Assembly (NCBI RefSeq): GCF_018130215.1
Contig: NZ_JAFCKQ010000001.1
Span: 372,001 to 436,000, forward strand
DNA: 64,000 bases
Source of the DNA: Bradyrhizobium jicamae
GTDB lineage: Bacteria > Pseudomonadota > Alphaproteobacteria > Rhizobiales > Xanthobacteraceae
Direction: 5' to 3'
Shown piece after piece: positions 55,593-64,000 of this stretch. Both the position numbers and the translations under genes were made by a program. Under the pieces are notes generated by a model. It did not search any database. It was not told the DNA's origin and saw only the letters and a program-made list of their open reading frames with translations. Within the stretch, counting starts at the first letter, position 1. Each line of letters opens with the position of its first letter.

Positions 55593-58388
55593 ATGGACAG
55601 TATTGTAGCCGAGGGCCGCGCGGACGCGGATGATCGTTTCGAGACCGCCCGAGTCACCACCGCGATCAACGCCCTCGCCGAACAGCATTCCGGCCGGGAG
55701 GACCAGTTCCGCGCTGCGATGGCGCAACTGCTCAAGGCCGAGCTGATCGCGGCGCGCGCGAAGGCGCAGGCGCTGCTGCTCAAGGACCGTCACGGCCGCC
55801 GCTGCGCCGAACGACTCTGCTTCGTGCAGGACGAGATCATCCGCATCCTCTACGCCGCGGCCACCCGGCATCTCTATCACTCGCCGATCCCGTCAGGCGC
55901 CGAGCGCATGGCGGTGGTGGCGACCGGCGGCTATGGCCGCGGCCTGATGGCGCCGGAGTCCGATATCGATCTGCTCTTCATCCTGCCCTACAAGCAGACT
56001 GCCTGGGGCGAGCAGGTCGCGGAAGCGATCCTCTATTGCCTCTGGGACATGGGGCTGAAGGTCGGCCACGCCACCCGCTCGGTCGACGAATCGATCCGCC
56101 AGGCACGCGGCGACATGACGATCCGCACCGCGATCCTGGAGACGCGGTACCTCGCCGGCGACCAGCCGCTCTACAACGAGCTGGTCGAGCGGTTCGACAG
56201 GGAGGTGGTGCAGGGCTCCGCATCCGAGTTCGTCACCGCCAAGCTCGCCGAGCGCGAGGAACGGCACCGCCGTGGCGGCCAGTCGCGCTATCTGGTCGAG
56301 CCGAATGTCAAGGATGGCAAGGGCGGCCTGCGCGACCTGCACACGCTGTTCTGGATCGCCAAATACGTCTACCGCGTGCGCGAAACCGACGAGCTGCTGG
56401 AGCGCGGCGTGTTCGACGCCCAGGAGTATCGCACCTTCCGCCGCTGCGCCGATTTCCTCTGGTCGGTACGCTGCAATCTGCATTTCTTCGCAGGCCGCGC
56501 CGAAGAGCGGCTGTCGTTCGACATGCAGCGCGAGATCGCGGTCCGCCTCGGCTATACTTCGCATCCCGGCATGCAGGACGTCGAGCGCTTCATGAAGCAC
56601 TACTTCCTGGTTGCGAAGGACGTCGGCGACCTCACCGCCATCCTGTGCGCCAAGCTCGAGGAAGAGCAGAAGAAGCCGGCACCGGTGCTGAGCCGGATGG
56701 TGGCGCGCTTCCGGCCTTCGACCAAGCGACGGCGCGTGCCCGAGAGCGACGACTTCATCGTCGACAACAACCGGATCAACCTCGCGGCGCCCGACGTCTT
56801 CAAGCAGGATCCGGTCAATCTGATCCGGATCTTCCGCCTCGCGCAGAAGAACAACCTCGCCTTCCATCCCGACGCGATGCGAACGGTGACGCGCTCGCTG
56901 AGGCTGGTGAACACGGAGCTGCGCGATCATCCCGAAGCCAACCGCCTGTTCATGGAGATCCTGACCTCCGACAATGCGGAGACCGTGCTGCGGCGTATGA
57001 ACGAGACCGGAGTACTCGGCCATTTCATCCGCGCTTTCGGCAAGATCGTGTCGATGATGCAGTTCAACATGTACCACCACTACACGGTGGACGAGCATCT
57101 GATCCGCTGCATCGGCTTCCTGCAGGACATCGAGCGCGGCGGCAATGACGAGTTCGTGGTCGCCAGCGACCTGTTCCGCAAGATCCGTCCCGAGCACCGC
57201 GCCGTGCTGTACATCGCGACCCTGCTGCACGACGTCGCCAAGGGCCGTCCCGAGGATCACTCGATCGCCGGCGCCAAGGTGGCACGGCGGCTGTGCCCGC
57301 GGCTCGGCTTCTCGCCCGCCGACACCGAGCTGGTGGCCTGGCTCATCGAGGAACACCTCACGATGTCGACGGTGGCGCAATCGCGCGATTTGTCGGACCG
57401 CAAGACCATCGAGAACTTCGCCGCCGTGGTGCAGTCGGTCGAGCAGATGAAGCTGCTGACGATCCTGACCACCGCCGATATCCGGGGCGTCGGCCCGGGC
57501 GTCTGGAACGGCTGGAAGGCGCAGCTTCTGCGCACGCTCTATTACGAGACCGAGCCGGTCCTGACCGGCGGCTTCTCGGAAGTGAACCGCGCCCAGCGCA
57601 TCGCGGTGGCGCAATCCGAATTCCGCGCCGCCTTCACCGAATGGCCGGAAACCGAGCTCAACGCCTATATCGGCCGGCACTATCCGGCCTACTGGCTCAA
57701 GGTCGAGCTGCCGCGCAAGATCCGCCAGGCGCGCTTCATCCGCTCGAGCGAGCAGGCCGGGCACAAGCTCGCGATCAATGTCGGCTTCGACGAGATCCGC
57801 GCCGTCACCGAGCTGACGCTGCTGGCAACCGACCATCCGTGGCTGCTGTCGATCATCGCCGGTGCCTGCGCCTCGGCCGGCGCCAACATCGTCGATGCCC
57901 AGATCTATACGACCACCGACGGCCGCGCGCTCGACACCATCTCGATCTCGCGCGAATACGACCGCGACGAGGACGAGGGAAGGCGCGCAACGCGGATCGG
58001 CGAGATGATCGAGGACGTGCTGGAGGGCAAGCTCAGACTGCCCGAGGCCGTGGCGCGGCGCTCCGTGCGCAACAAGACGCGGCCGTTCATCGTCGAGCCG
58101 GAGGTCACCATCAACAACCAGTGGTCCGACCGCTACACCGTGATCGAGGTCTCCGGCCTCGACCGGCCGGGCCTGCTGTACCAGCTCACCACCGCGATCT
58201 CGAAGCTCAACCTCAACATCGCCTCGGCGCATGTCGCGACCTTCGGCGAACGCGCCCGCGACGTGTTCTACGTCACCGATCTGCTCGGCGCCCAGATCAC
58301 CGCGCCGACCCGCCAGGCCGCGATCAAGAGCGCGCTGTTGCATCTGTTGTCCAGCGAGGACAACGCGGCGGCGATGCCGGCGGCCTGA
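55593..58388 (+). CDS. glnD: Bifunctional uridylyltransferase/uridylyl-removing enzyme
   Basis: 931 residues. GlnD uridylylates PII proteins when glutamine is low and deuridylylates them when it is high. The nucleotidyltransferase site is GGYGRG (112-117) with Asp124 and Asp126. The HD phosphohydrolase domain has LLHDVAKGRPEDHS. Two C-terminal ACT domains sense glutamine ([57 protein letters not shown]). The ATG at 55593 gives MDS, the start I recall for Bradyrhizobium GlnD, with GGA six bases upstream. Starts at 55557 (GTG) and 55587 are in frame. Confidence 0.97.
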   Translation: MDSIVAEGRADADDRFETARVTTAINALAEQHSGREDQFRAAMAQLLKAELIAARAKAQALLLKDRHGRRCAERLCFVQDEIIRILYAAATRHLYHSPIPSGAERMAVVATGGYGRGLMAPESDIDLLFILPYKQTAWGEQVAEAILYCLWDMGLKVGHATRSVDESIRQARGDMTIRTAILETRYLAGDQPLYNELVERFDREVVQGSASEFVTAKLAEREERHRRGGQSRYLVEPNVKDGKGGLRDLHTLFWIAKYVYRVRETDELLERGVFDAQEYRTFRRCADFLWSVRCNLHFFAGRAEERLSFDMQREIAVRLGYTSHPGMQDVERFMKHYFLVAKDVGDLTAILCAKLEEEQKKPAPVLSRMVARFRPSTKRRRVPESDDFIVDNNRINLAAPDVFKQDPVNLIRIFRLAQKNNLAFHPDAMRTVTRSLRLVNTELRDHPEANRLFMEILTSDNAETVLRRMNETGVLGHFIRAFGKIVSMMQFNMYHHYTVDEHLIRCIGFLQDIERGGNDEFVVASDLFRKIRPEHRAVLYIATLLHDVAKGRPEDHSIAGAKVARRLCPRLGFSPADTELVAWLIEEHLTMSTVAQSRDLSDRKTIENFAAVVQSVEQMKLLTILTTADIRGVGPGVWNGWKAQLLRTLYYETEPVLTGGFSEVNRAQRIAVAQSEFRAAFTEWPETELNAYIGRHYPAYWLKVELPRKIRQARFIRSSEQAGHKLAINVGFDEIRAVTELTLLATDHPWLLSIIAGACASAGANIVDAQIYTTTDGRALDTISISREYDRDEDEGRRATRIGEMIEDVLEGKLRLPEAVARRSVRNKTRPFIVEPEVTINNQWSDRYTVIEVSGLDRPGLLYQLTTAISKLNLNIASAHVATFGERARDVFYVTDLLGAQITAPTRQAAIKSALLHLLSSEDNAAAMPAA

Positions 58389-58416
58389 TGACGATTCAAC
58401 CTGATCCCATCGCGCT

Positions 58417-60363
58417 CTAGCCGAACAGCCGCATCAGCAAAGCCTTGCCGACCGGGGCGGCGCGCACACCGCTAAAGGCGCGGACATATTCGCCCGCATA
58501 GAATGCGCGCACGACATTGACCCGCGTTCCGATCGCATCCTCGAAACGAACCCCGAAGCCGTCGCCGGTGCGGCGCACCACGGTCGCGACAACGCTCTGG
58601 CCATAGACATTGCAATTGATCCGGGTTCCCGCCGCTGGCGGGGCCGGATCGATGAAGCGGGCGCCGGTGATCGAGATGTCGGCCATCCGGACCAGTCGCG
58701 GCGCCGCCCCTTCATGGATCAGCACCGGCTCGTCGCGCTCGAAGCGTTCGGCCTTGCGGCGCCGCGGCTGCTCGATACAGATGAAGCAGACGATCGCGAG
58801 CACCACGCTATTATACAGGCTCCAGGCCAGCGCGAGCCCGCCATAGGCGATGCTCTCACCCCGCAAATGCAGGATGAACGCATAGGCGATCGCCGACAAG
58901 GTGATCAGCAGGGCGGCGCCATAGATCCGCAGCAGCGGCCACTCGACGAAGCGGCGATTGCGATCGCCGCCCTTGGCCGTCACCTTGAACTTGTGCCCCT
59001 GCGGCCGGGCAAGGCCCGTCACGACGGCCTTCAGCACCGCCGGCGCCGCAATGTATTGCGAAACGTCGGTCATGATCGCGAGCGAGCGGCCGCGCGAGAT
59101 CCAGGCCATCGTGAAGGCGTGCCAGACATAGAACGGCATGAAGTATTTCAGCAGCTCGAACAGGTCGGCGTGCACCGCCTTGATCCCGAACAGCAGATAG
59201 AGCCAGGGCACGACGAGGCCGAGCACCTTGGTGCCGTAGACCGCAGCCCAGCTCATGAAGGCATCGACCAGCGACAGCCGGTCGATGAAAGCGAGCTCGG
59301 ATTGCCGCGAGAACGGGCCGCTGCGTCCTCGAACGATCTGCATGAAGCCGAGGCACCAGCGCCCGCGCTGCGTGATGTATTCCTTCAGCCCTTCGGGTGC
59401 GAGGCCGAGCGTCAGGCGTTCGTTCAGATACACTGTACGCAGGCCACGCTCCTTCAGTCGCAGCGTGACGAGGTAATCCTCGGTCACCGAGTCTGTCGGG
59501 AAGCCGCCGATCTGCGTCAGTCCGGAATAACGGATGAGCGACGACGTTCCGCAACAGAACGCCGTGCCCCAGGCATCCTTGGCCGGCATCAGGATGTCGA
59601 AGAAGAACCGCTGCTCGTCCGGCCACACATCGGTGGCAGCGAGATTGGACTGGATCGGGTCGGGGTTGATGAAGTGTTGTGGCGTCTGCACGACGCCCAC
59701 GCTCTTGTCCTGCATCAGGCTCATCGCCCGGGTCAGGAAATCCGGCATCGGGACAAAATCCGCGTCGAGGATCGAGATGAACTCCGGCTTGTCAGGCAGG
59801 CCCGCGACGTGCCGGAGCGCGTGGTTGATGTTGCCGGCCTTGGCGTGGCGGTTGTCGGGACGCGTCAGGTAGTTGCAGCCGAGCTCCTGGGCCAGACGCC
59901 GCAGCCAGAGCCGCCGCCCGTCGTCGAGCACCCAGACGCGATAATTGGGGTAGCCGATCCCGGTTGCCCCGATGATCGTGCGCTCCAGGATCGCCTTCTC
60001 CTCATTGTAGGTGCAGATGAAGACGTCGACGAGCGGCGCGTCAGCAGAGGCCCTGGAATTGCGCAGGACGGCATTGACCTCCGGCGAACGATCGATGGTG
60101 CGGCTGAGGAACACCAGCGACAGGGAGACCGCGATCAACGAGGCGGCCTCCGCCAGCAGGAACGGATAGCCGACAATGGCGTCGGCCGTGAGCGCTAGTG
60201 GCGGGAGGGTCGCCGTCACGCGCCACACGAAGTAGTGGACCAGCAGGAGGAACGAGATGCCGGTCATCACGACACGGGACGAGGTCTTCTGGCGCTGAAG
60301 CAATGGCAGCAGGGCAAGACAGGCACCAAACGCGACGAGCCCGGGCGACAGCGCCGCGATCAT
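58417..60363 (-). CDS. Processive family-2 glycosyltransferase with C-terminal PilZ domain
   Basis: 648 residues, BcsA/Alg8-like inner-membrane synthase. N-terminal membrane segments, then a GT2 domain with DDG (147-149), DAD (200-202), TED (294-296) and the QRGRW acceptor motif (332-336). More membrane segments follow. The C-terminal PilZ domain has RxxxR at Arg536-Arg540 and DISITG at 562-567, the complete c-di-GMP-binding signature. It would polymerise a beta-linked exopolysaccharide and export it under c-di-GMP control. It overlaps the HlyD-type gene by four bases. The polymer is unknown; no bcsB, bcsZ or alg genes are adjacent. Confidence 0.9.
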   Translation of the reverse strand: MIAALSPGLVAFGACLALLPLLQRQKTSSRVVMTGISFLLLVHYFVWRVTATLPPLALTADAIVGYPFLLAEAASLIAVSLSLVFLSRTIDRSPEVNAVLRNSRASADAPLVDVFICTYNEEKAILERTIIGATGIGYPNYRVWVLDDGRRLWLRRLAQELGCNYLTRPDNRHAKAGNINHALRHVAGLPDKPEFISILDADFVPMPDFLTRAMSLMQDKSVGVVQTPQHFINPDPIQSNLAATDVWPDEQRFFFDILMPAKDAWGTAFCCGTSSLIRYSGLTQIGGFPTDSVTEDYLVTLRLKERGLRTVYLNERLTLGLAPEGLKEYITQRGRWCLGFMQIVRGRSGPFSRQSELAFIDRLSLVDAFMSWAAVYGTKVLGLVVPWLYLLFGIKAVHADLFELLKYFMPFYVWHAFTMAWISRGRSLAIMTDVSQYIAAPAVLKAVVTGLARPQGHKFKVTAKGGDRNRRFVEWPLLRIYGAALLITLSAIAYAFILHLRGESIAYGGLALAWSLYNSVVLAIVCFICIEQPRRRKAERFERDEPVLIHEGAAPRLVRMADISITGARFIDPAPPAAGTRINCNVYGQSVVATVVRRTGDGFGVRFEDAIGTRVNVVRAFYAGEYVRAFSGVRAAPVGKALLMRLFG

Positions 60364-61736
60364 GGCTTCGCCGCGTCCTCGTTGAACACCACCCGACCGG
60401 TGCGGCCGACGGCGCAATCCTTGCCTGACGTGTCGATCGACGGCATCGAGACCGTCACCCGATAGGGCTCCTTGTTCAGTGCATCGGGATTGATCGCGAG
60501 GTTGGCGGGCGCGCCCGACGCGCCGGTGAGGTTGACGATCTCACCCTTGATCTCGGGATTGCCGTCGTTCGGCTCGAAGCTTGCCTGTTCGCCGAGCTTG
60601 AGCCGGTTGTAGACCCCCTCGGTGACGTTCGCGGTGACCACCGCGCCGGTGCAATCGAGCAGCTTGAGCAGCGGCTGTCCGGCCCGGACATCCTCTCCGG
60701 GCGACGTCATCATCTCCCAGATGCGTCCGGTGACAGGAGCCTTGATGTCGGCTTCCGACCGATTGACATAATGCAGCTGCTCTGCCGCGATCTCGTGGGT
60801 CAGCCAGTCGATCTCGGCGTCGGCATGCGCCACATCGGCACGCAAATCGATTGCGCGCTGGCGCATCTCCTCTTCACGCTGCACCGAGCTCGGCCGGTCA
60901 TTGTAGCTGTCACCGAGATAGGTGCCGTTCTTGGCTGCGGTCAGCTCGACCTTCGCGGCGTCAAGCCGGCGCTGGGCACCGACTTCGGTCTGCTGGGCAA
61001 TCGCCTGCTCGCGCGTCAGCCGGGCCAATTCCACGGTCGACACGCTGCCCGACTTGATCAATGACGATGCCCGCTCGACGGCCGCCGTTGCCTCCTCCCG
61101 CCGCGCCGCGGCGGCCTCGATCGCCGACTGGATCTCGGCTATGCGCGCCTCGAGCTGGAGGATGCGGCCGTCGCGGAACTGACCGGCCTGCCTTGCGAGA
61201 TCCTGCTGCGCGGTCTCCGCCGCCGCGAGCTTGGCGGCGAGGCTCGGACGCTCATTTTCCAGCCGCGACATCTGCCGCCTGAGATCGTCGAGCCGCGTGC
61301 GGTCGCCCCGCGCGTTCACCACATGCAGGATGAGGTCGCCCTCGCCGACCGCACTGAGTTGCCTGGAATGTTGCGGCTTCGCGCTGACAGTGCCATCGAT
61401 CGGCGACCGCAATGTCACGATCCTGGCGTTGACCACCGCCTCGACGCTCGAGGTCTGCAGCACCGCCTTCAGCGGCAGCCAGCCGAATATGGCGACGATG
61501 GCCAGACCGATGGCGACCTTGAGCAGGCGGCGAACCGTTCGACCCGACCGTGCGGGGGCTTCGGGATGCGATGCAACATCAGCGACCGGCTCGTCCGCGG
61601 CCGGCTGCAACCGGTCATGCAGATCGCGCTGCAATCCCCTGGCTCCGCCATCGGGATCGAATGAAGGGGCTCCCTCCTCGTCCCTTGTGTCGGAAGCTTG
61701 TCCACGGGCGAATGACTTTTGCTGTGCGTGATCCAT
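60360..61736 (-). CDS. HlyD-like membrane fusion protein, Alg44-like
   Basis: 458 residues. A cytoplasmic N-terminus (about 1-80), one transmembrane segment (LLKVAIGLAIVAIFGWLPL), then a biotinyl-lipoyl half (NARIVTLRSPIDGTVSAKPQHSRQLSAVGEGDLILHV), a long coiled-coil region (RLDDLRRQMSRLENERPSLAAKLAAAETAQQDLARQ) and the second half (ADIKAPVTGRIWEMMTSPGEDVRAGQPLLKLLDC). Alg44 has a PilZ domain fused to such a protein; here PilZ is on the partner glycosyltransferase. The stop overlaps the start of that gene (ATGA), so it is the upstream member of the operon. It probably carries the polymer across the periplasm. Confidence 0.88.
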   Translation of the reverse strand: MDHAQQKSFARGQASDTRDEEGAPSFDPDGGARGLQRDLHDRLQPAADEPVADVASHPEAPARSGRTVRRLLKVAIGLAIVAIFGWLPLKAVLQTSSVEAVVNARIVTLRSPIDGTVSAKPQHSRQLSAVGEGDLILHVVNARGDRTRLDDLRRQMSRLENERPSLAAKLAAAETAQQDLARQAGQFRDGRILQLEARIAEIQSAIEAAAARREEATAAVERASSLIKSGSVSTVELARLTREQAIAQQTEVGAQRRLDAAKVELTAAKNGTYLGDSYNDRPSSVQREEEMRQRAIDLRADVAHADAEIDWLTHEIAAEQLHYVNRSEADIKAPVTGRIWEMMTSPGEDVRAGQPLLKLLDCTGAVVTANVTEGVYNRLKLGEQASFEPNDGNPEIKGEIVNLTGASGAPANLAINPDALNKEPYRVTVSMPSIDTSGKDCAVGRTGRVVFNEDAAKP

Positions 61737-61951
61737 GGCGACCGGCCCCTGATTGGTCAGTGGTCGAACCAACGCACCGCTCTCCCGAGCGATGCCGGTG
61801 CCAGACAAGCAGGATATCGAAGTGCTTCAGAACCAGCTAAGAAGGATCAGGCATCTTTCGAAAAATTGCTGCGATTTACCATAATCCGCGACCATGCATG
61901 ACGGCATCGATGCCTGCGACGGCCTGCCGCGGCACAACGATCAGACTCTCT

Positions 61952-62230
61952 CTACCGCCGGGTCTCTTCGACACGGTCGGCCCGAACCCTTGCTTCGGGC
62001 TCGAGCGCCGCCAGGCTCGCCTCCAGGAGGGTAAAATAGCTGACCTGGGAAACCAGCAGCCCCAGATTGAACAGTTCGAGCAGGTCTGACCAGGGGGCGT
62101 CGTCGACCACAGCGTCAGTCGCGCCCTTGCCTCCGTCGATCACGGAAGGCCGGAAGCCGCTGCTGCGGCGCATCACGTCGGGTTCGTCGTCATCAGTGCA
62201 AAGGATCACATGCAGGCGTGCTTTCGACAT
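61952..62230 (-). CDS. Small hypothetical protein upstream of the exopolysaccharide operon
   Basis: 92 residues from the ATG at 62230 (MSKARLHVILCTDDDEPDVMRR). A short beta-like start is followed by an acidic stretch, then a hydrophobic, leucine-rich helix (LLELFNLGLLVSQVSYFTLLEASLAALEPEARVR). AGG lies about eight bases upstream. No family recognised. It lies 215 bases upstream of the HlyD-type gene on the same strand and may belong to its transcript. An upstream in-frame start at 62353 is possible but less likely. Confidence 0.4.
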   Translation of the reverse strand: MSKARLHVILCTDDDEPDVMRRSSGFRPSVIDGGKGATDAVVDDAPWSDLLELFNLGLLVSQVSYFTLLEASLAALEPEARVRADRVEETRR

Positions 62231-62601
62231 TTCGATACCTGGATTTGTGATTGGCGATGGCTGAGCTTCAGATGCCTCTACCGGCATCGAATTACCCAAA
62301 AAGCGTAGTCGACGCGCTGCTAGGGACCATTGAACGGAGGTTGATCTACCCATTACATTCGGTGGGGAGGATCATACCAAGGTTTAGGTCCCAACCTGTG
62401 CCTGAACGCGCGCGGAAATTTCGCCTCCTGGCGAGATGGCTACGAGCGGTAGGATCGCGGAGGCCGCCGCGCGAGGCCGTCTGAACGTTGAAAAAGCTGT
62501 TAATGTGCTCCCTGTTGGAAGGGCGACGTTGTCGCCGCTGATGATGGCAGTCACCTAGCGACGCGGCGCGGCCCGTGAAGGCCCAGTGCGTGGTGCCGCC
62601 T
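62231..62601. other. Gap between the small gene and the histidine kinase
   Basis: About 370 bases between divergent genes. It presumably holds the promoters of both. I see no clear palindrome or terminator. A 77-codon frame at 62251-62484 has no ribosome-binding site or recognised domain and is not accepted. Confidence 0.5.
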
Positions 62602-64000
62602 ATGACGCGCAAGCCGACACCGGATTCCTGGTCGGTCGAGCAGTGGCTGCTCGGCGGCATGGTGCTGGCGCTGGGCGCGGCCGTGTGCATCTGGCTGGTG
62701 CCTGGACCTCAGCCTGCGGCCCCCGCCAATCTGGTTGCCGGCGCGCTGCTCGTCGCCTCGCTCGCCGCTGCATTGATGATGATGCGCCTCGTGGGCAAGA
62801 CCCGAGAGCGCATGGAGACCGTACTGCACGGCCGCGCCGAAGCCGAAGAGCGCGCGATAGATGCGCTGCGCAGCAGCGAGGCGCAATGGAGGGAGGTGTT
62901 CGAGCACAACCCCGTCATGTACTTCATGGTCGATGCAGCGGGCACCGTCCTGTCCGTCAACACGTTCGGCGCGGCGCAACTCGGCTACTCCGTTGACGAA
63001 TTGCTGGGGCAATCCGTGCTGAAGGTCTTTGCCCCCGAGGACCGCGCAGGAGTCCAGCGCAATGTTGCGGCGTGCCTCGACAACATCGGCCGAACCCACA
63101 GCTGGGAAATCAGCAAGGTCCGCAAGGACGGCTCACGGCTTTGGGTTCGTGAAAATGCCAAGGCGGTGCGGCGGCTGGACGATCAATTGATCGTCCTGGT
63201 CGCATGCGAGGATATCACGGAGCGCAGGCAGGCCGAAAATGCACTGCAGCAGAGTGAGATGTACCTGGCCGAAGCGCAGCGTCTGAGCCACACCGGCAGC
63301 TTTGGCTGGCACGTCGCCAGCGGCGAAATCATCTGGTCGGAGGAAACCTTCAGGATCTTCGGATTCGACAAGGTGCCTTCCATCAGGCATGACACGGTTC
63401 TCCAACACGTCCATCCGGATGACCGCACGCGCGTGCAGCGAACCATCGACCGTGCCTCCCTCGACCACAACGACTTCGAGCACGGATACCGATTGCTGTT
63501 GCCCGATGGGGCGGTCAAATATGTTCACGCAAGGGCGCATGCAGTGACGGATGCTTCGGGCGACACCGAATTCATCGGAGCGGTGACCGATGTCACGGCC
63601 CGCAGACGAGCCGAGGCGGAATTGCATGCAGCTCAGGTCAACCTCGCGCATGTTACGCGCGTGACGGCGCTCGGGGAACTCGCCGCATCGATCGCCCATG
63701 AAGTGAACCAGCCGCTCGCCGGCGTCGTCACCAACGCCGCAGCCTGCCTGCGCTGGCTCGACCGGTCGACGCCCGATCTGAACGAAGCGCGCGGGGCGGT
63801 GAGATTGATCATCAACGACGGCAACCGGGCCGGCGAGATCATCCGGCGCGTTCGCGCGCTGGTGAACAAGACGACGGATCAGAAGGCGCCACTCGACATC
63901 AACCAGGCGATCAACGAGGTGATCAGCCTGGTGCAGCATGAACTGCTGAGCCACCGCGTGTCGCTGCGGCTTGAGCTCACTCGCGATCTCCCGCTGGTGC
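62602..64000 (+). CDS. PAS-domain sensor histidine kinase, 5' part
   Basis: At least 466 residues; the reading frame is open at the window end. Residues about 18-70 hold two membrane segments (LLGGMVLALGAAVCIWLV, LVAGALLVASLAAALMMM). Two PAS domains follow, at about 95-215 (SEAQWREVFEHNPVMYFMVD ... VACEDITERRQA) and about 220-345 (LSHTGSFGWHVASGEIIWSEETFRIFGF ... GAVTDVTARRRAEAEL). The dimerisation domain has the phospho-histidine in LGELAASIAHEVNQPLAGV. The ATPase domain is beyond the window. Kinases of this build often pair with FixJ/NarL-type regulators. In-frame GTGs at 62590 and 62593 are alternative starts. Confidence 0.88.
   Translation, partial: MTRKPTPDSWSVEQWLLGGMVLALGAAVCIWLVPGPQPAAPANLVAGALLVASLAAALMMMRLVGKTRERMETVLHGRAEAEERAIDALRSSEAQWREVFEHNPVMYFMVDAAGTVLSVNTFGAAQLGYSVDELLGQSVLKVFAPEDRAGVQRNVAACLDNIGRTHSWEISKVRKDGSRLWVRENAKAVRRLDDQLIVLVACEDITERRQAENALQQSEMYLAEAQRLSHTGSFGWHVASGEIIWSEETFRIFGFDKVPSIRHDTVLQHVHPDDRTRVQRTIDRASLDHNDFEHGYRLLLPDGAVKYVHARAHAVTDASGDTEFIGAVTDVTARRRAEAELHAAQVNLAHVTRVTALGELAASIAHEVNQPLAGVVTNAAACLRWLDRSTPDLNEARGAVRLIINDGNRAGEIIRRVRALVNKTTDQKAPLDINQAINEVISLVQHELLSHRVSLRLELTRDLPLV

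Noticed and set aside
55893-58343. 816-codon open frame antisense to glnD
   Set aside because: High GC third positions leave the opposite frame open; composition is rich in H/R/D/G with no domain, and glnD is certain.
62251-62484. 77-codon frame before the histidine kinase
   Set aside because: No ribosome-binding site and overlaps the probable start region of the leftward small gene.

Overview
The window looks like chromosome of a GC-rich alphaproteobacterium, most likely Bradyrhizobium or a close relative in the Nitrobacteraceae. This is an inference from the very high GC at third codon positions, a GlnD that reads like the Bradyrhizobium protein, the phaR/phaAB, rpmF/mtgA and mutS/glnD neighbourhoods, and many dispersed palindromic intergenic repeats. 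No rRNA, tRNA, CRISPR array, transposase or phage gene was seen.

Layout. 1-2379: end of ptsP and complete prfA. 2390-11004: an accessory block between prfA and prmC. It holds a MarR regulator, a stand-alone protein resembling the RNA polymerase alpha C-terminal domain, a branched-chain-amino-acid-type ABC transporter with a fused permease-ATPase, a small secreted pilus-N-like protein, a secreted cupin, and an AraC-type regulator with a helical-repeat C-terminus. 11098-16246: prmC, a DUF4167 protein, a methyltransferase, gloB, a cupin_5 protein and a DMT exporter. 16344-19313: polyhydroxyalkanoate genes phaB, phaA and phaR. 19482-25290: an EAL protein with a degenerate GGDEF domain, small membrane and unknown proteins, rpmF, mtgA, a polyprenyl synthase and a DUF1345 protein. 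25287-33687: a caspase-fold protein, a GFA enzyme, an NTF2-like protein, a Na+/H+ antiporter, two oxygenases and ispG. 33948-40633: sseA, a structured non-coding stretch, an EamA transporter, zur, and a MarR-emrA-emrB efflux operon.

40789-50797 is a catabolic region. An orphan ABC binding protein and a Gfo/Idh oxidoreductase precede a nitroreductase and a PnbB-type hydroxylaminobenzoate lyase. These are divergent from a LysR regulator and are followed by pcaG and pcaH, then a phosphonoacetaldehyde-dehydrogenase-like gene of different base composition, then pcaF. Read together, PnbA and PnbB would turn 4-nitrobenzoate into protocatechuate, PcaHG would open the ring and PcaF would do the last thiolysis. 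The middle pca enzymes are not in the window.

51012-64000: mutS, an unknown membrane protein, an OsmC-type protein, glnD, a two-gene exopolysaccharide unit (BcsA/Alg8-like glycosyltransferase with a complete PilZ motif plus an HlyD/Alg44-like fusion protein), a small unknown gene, and the start of a PAS histidine kinase that runs off the end.

The items most worth following up are the stand-alone alpha-CTD-like protein beside a perfect operator-like palindrome, the nitrobenzoate-to-protocatechuate cluster, the PilZ-bearing glycosyltransferase pair, and the structured non-coding element at 34950-35390.
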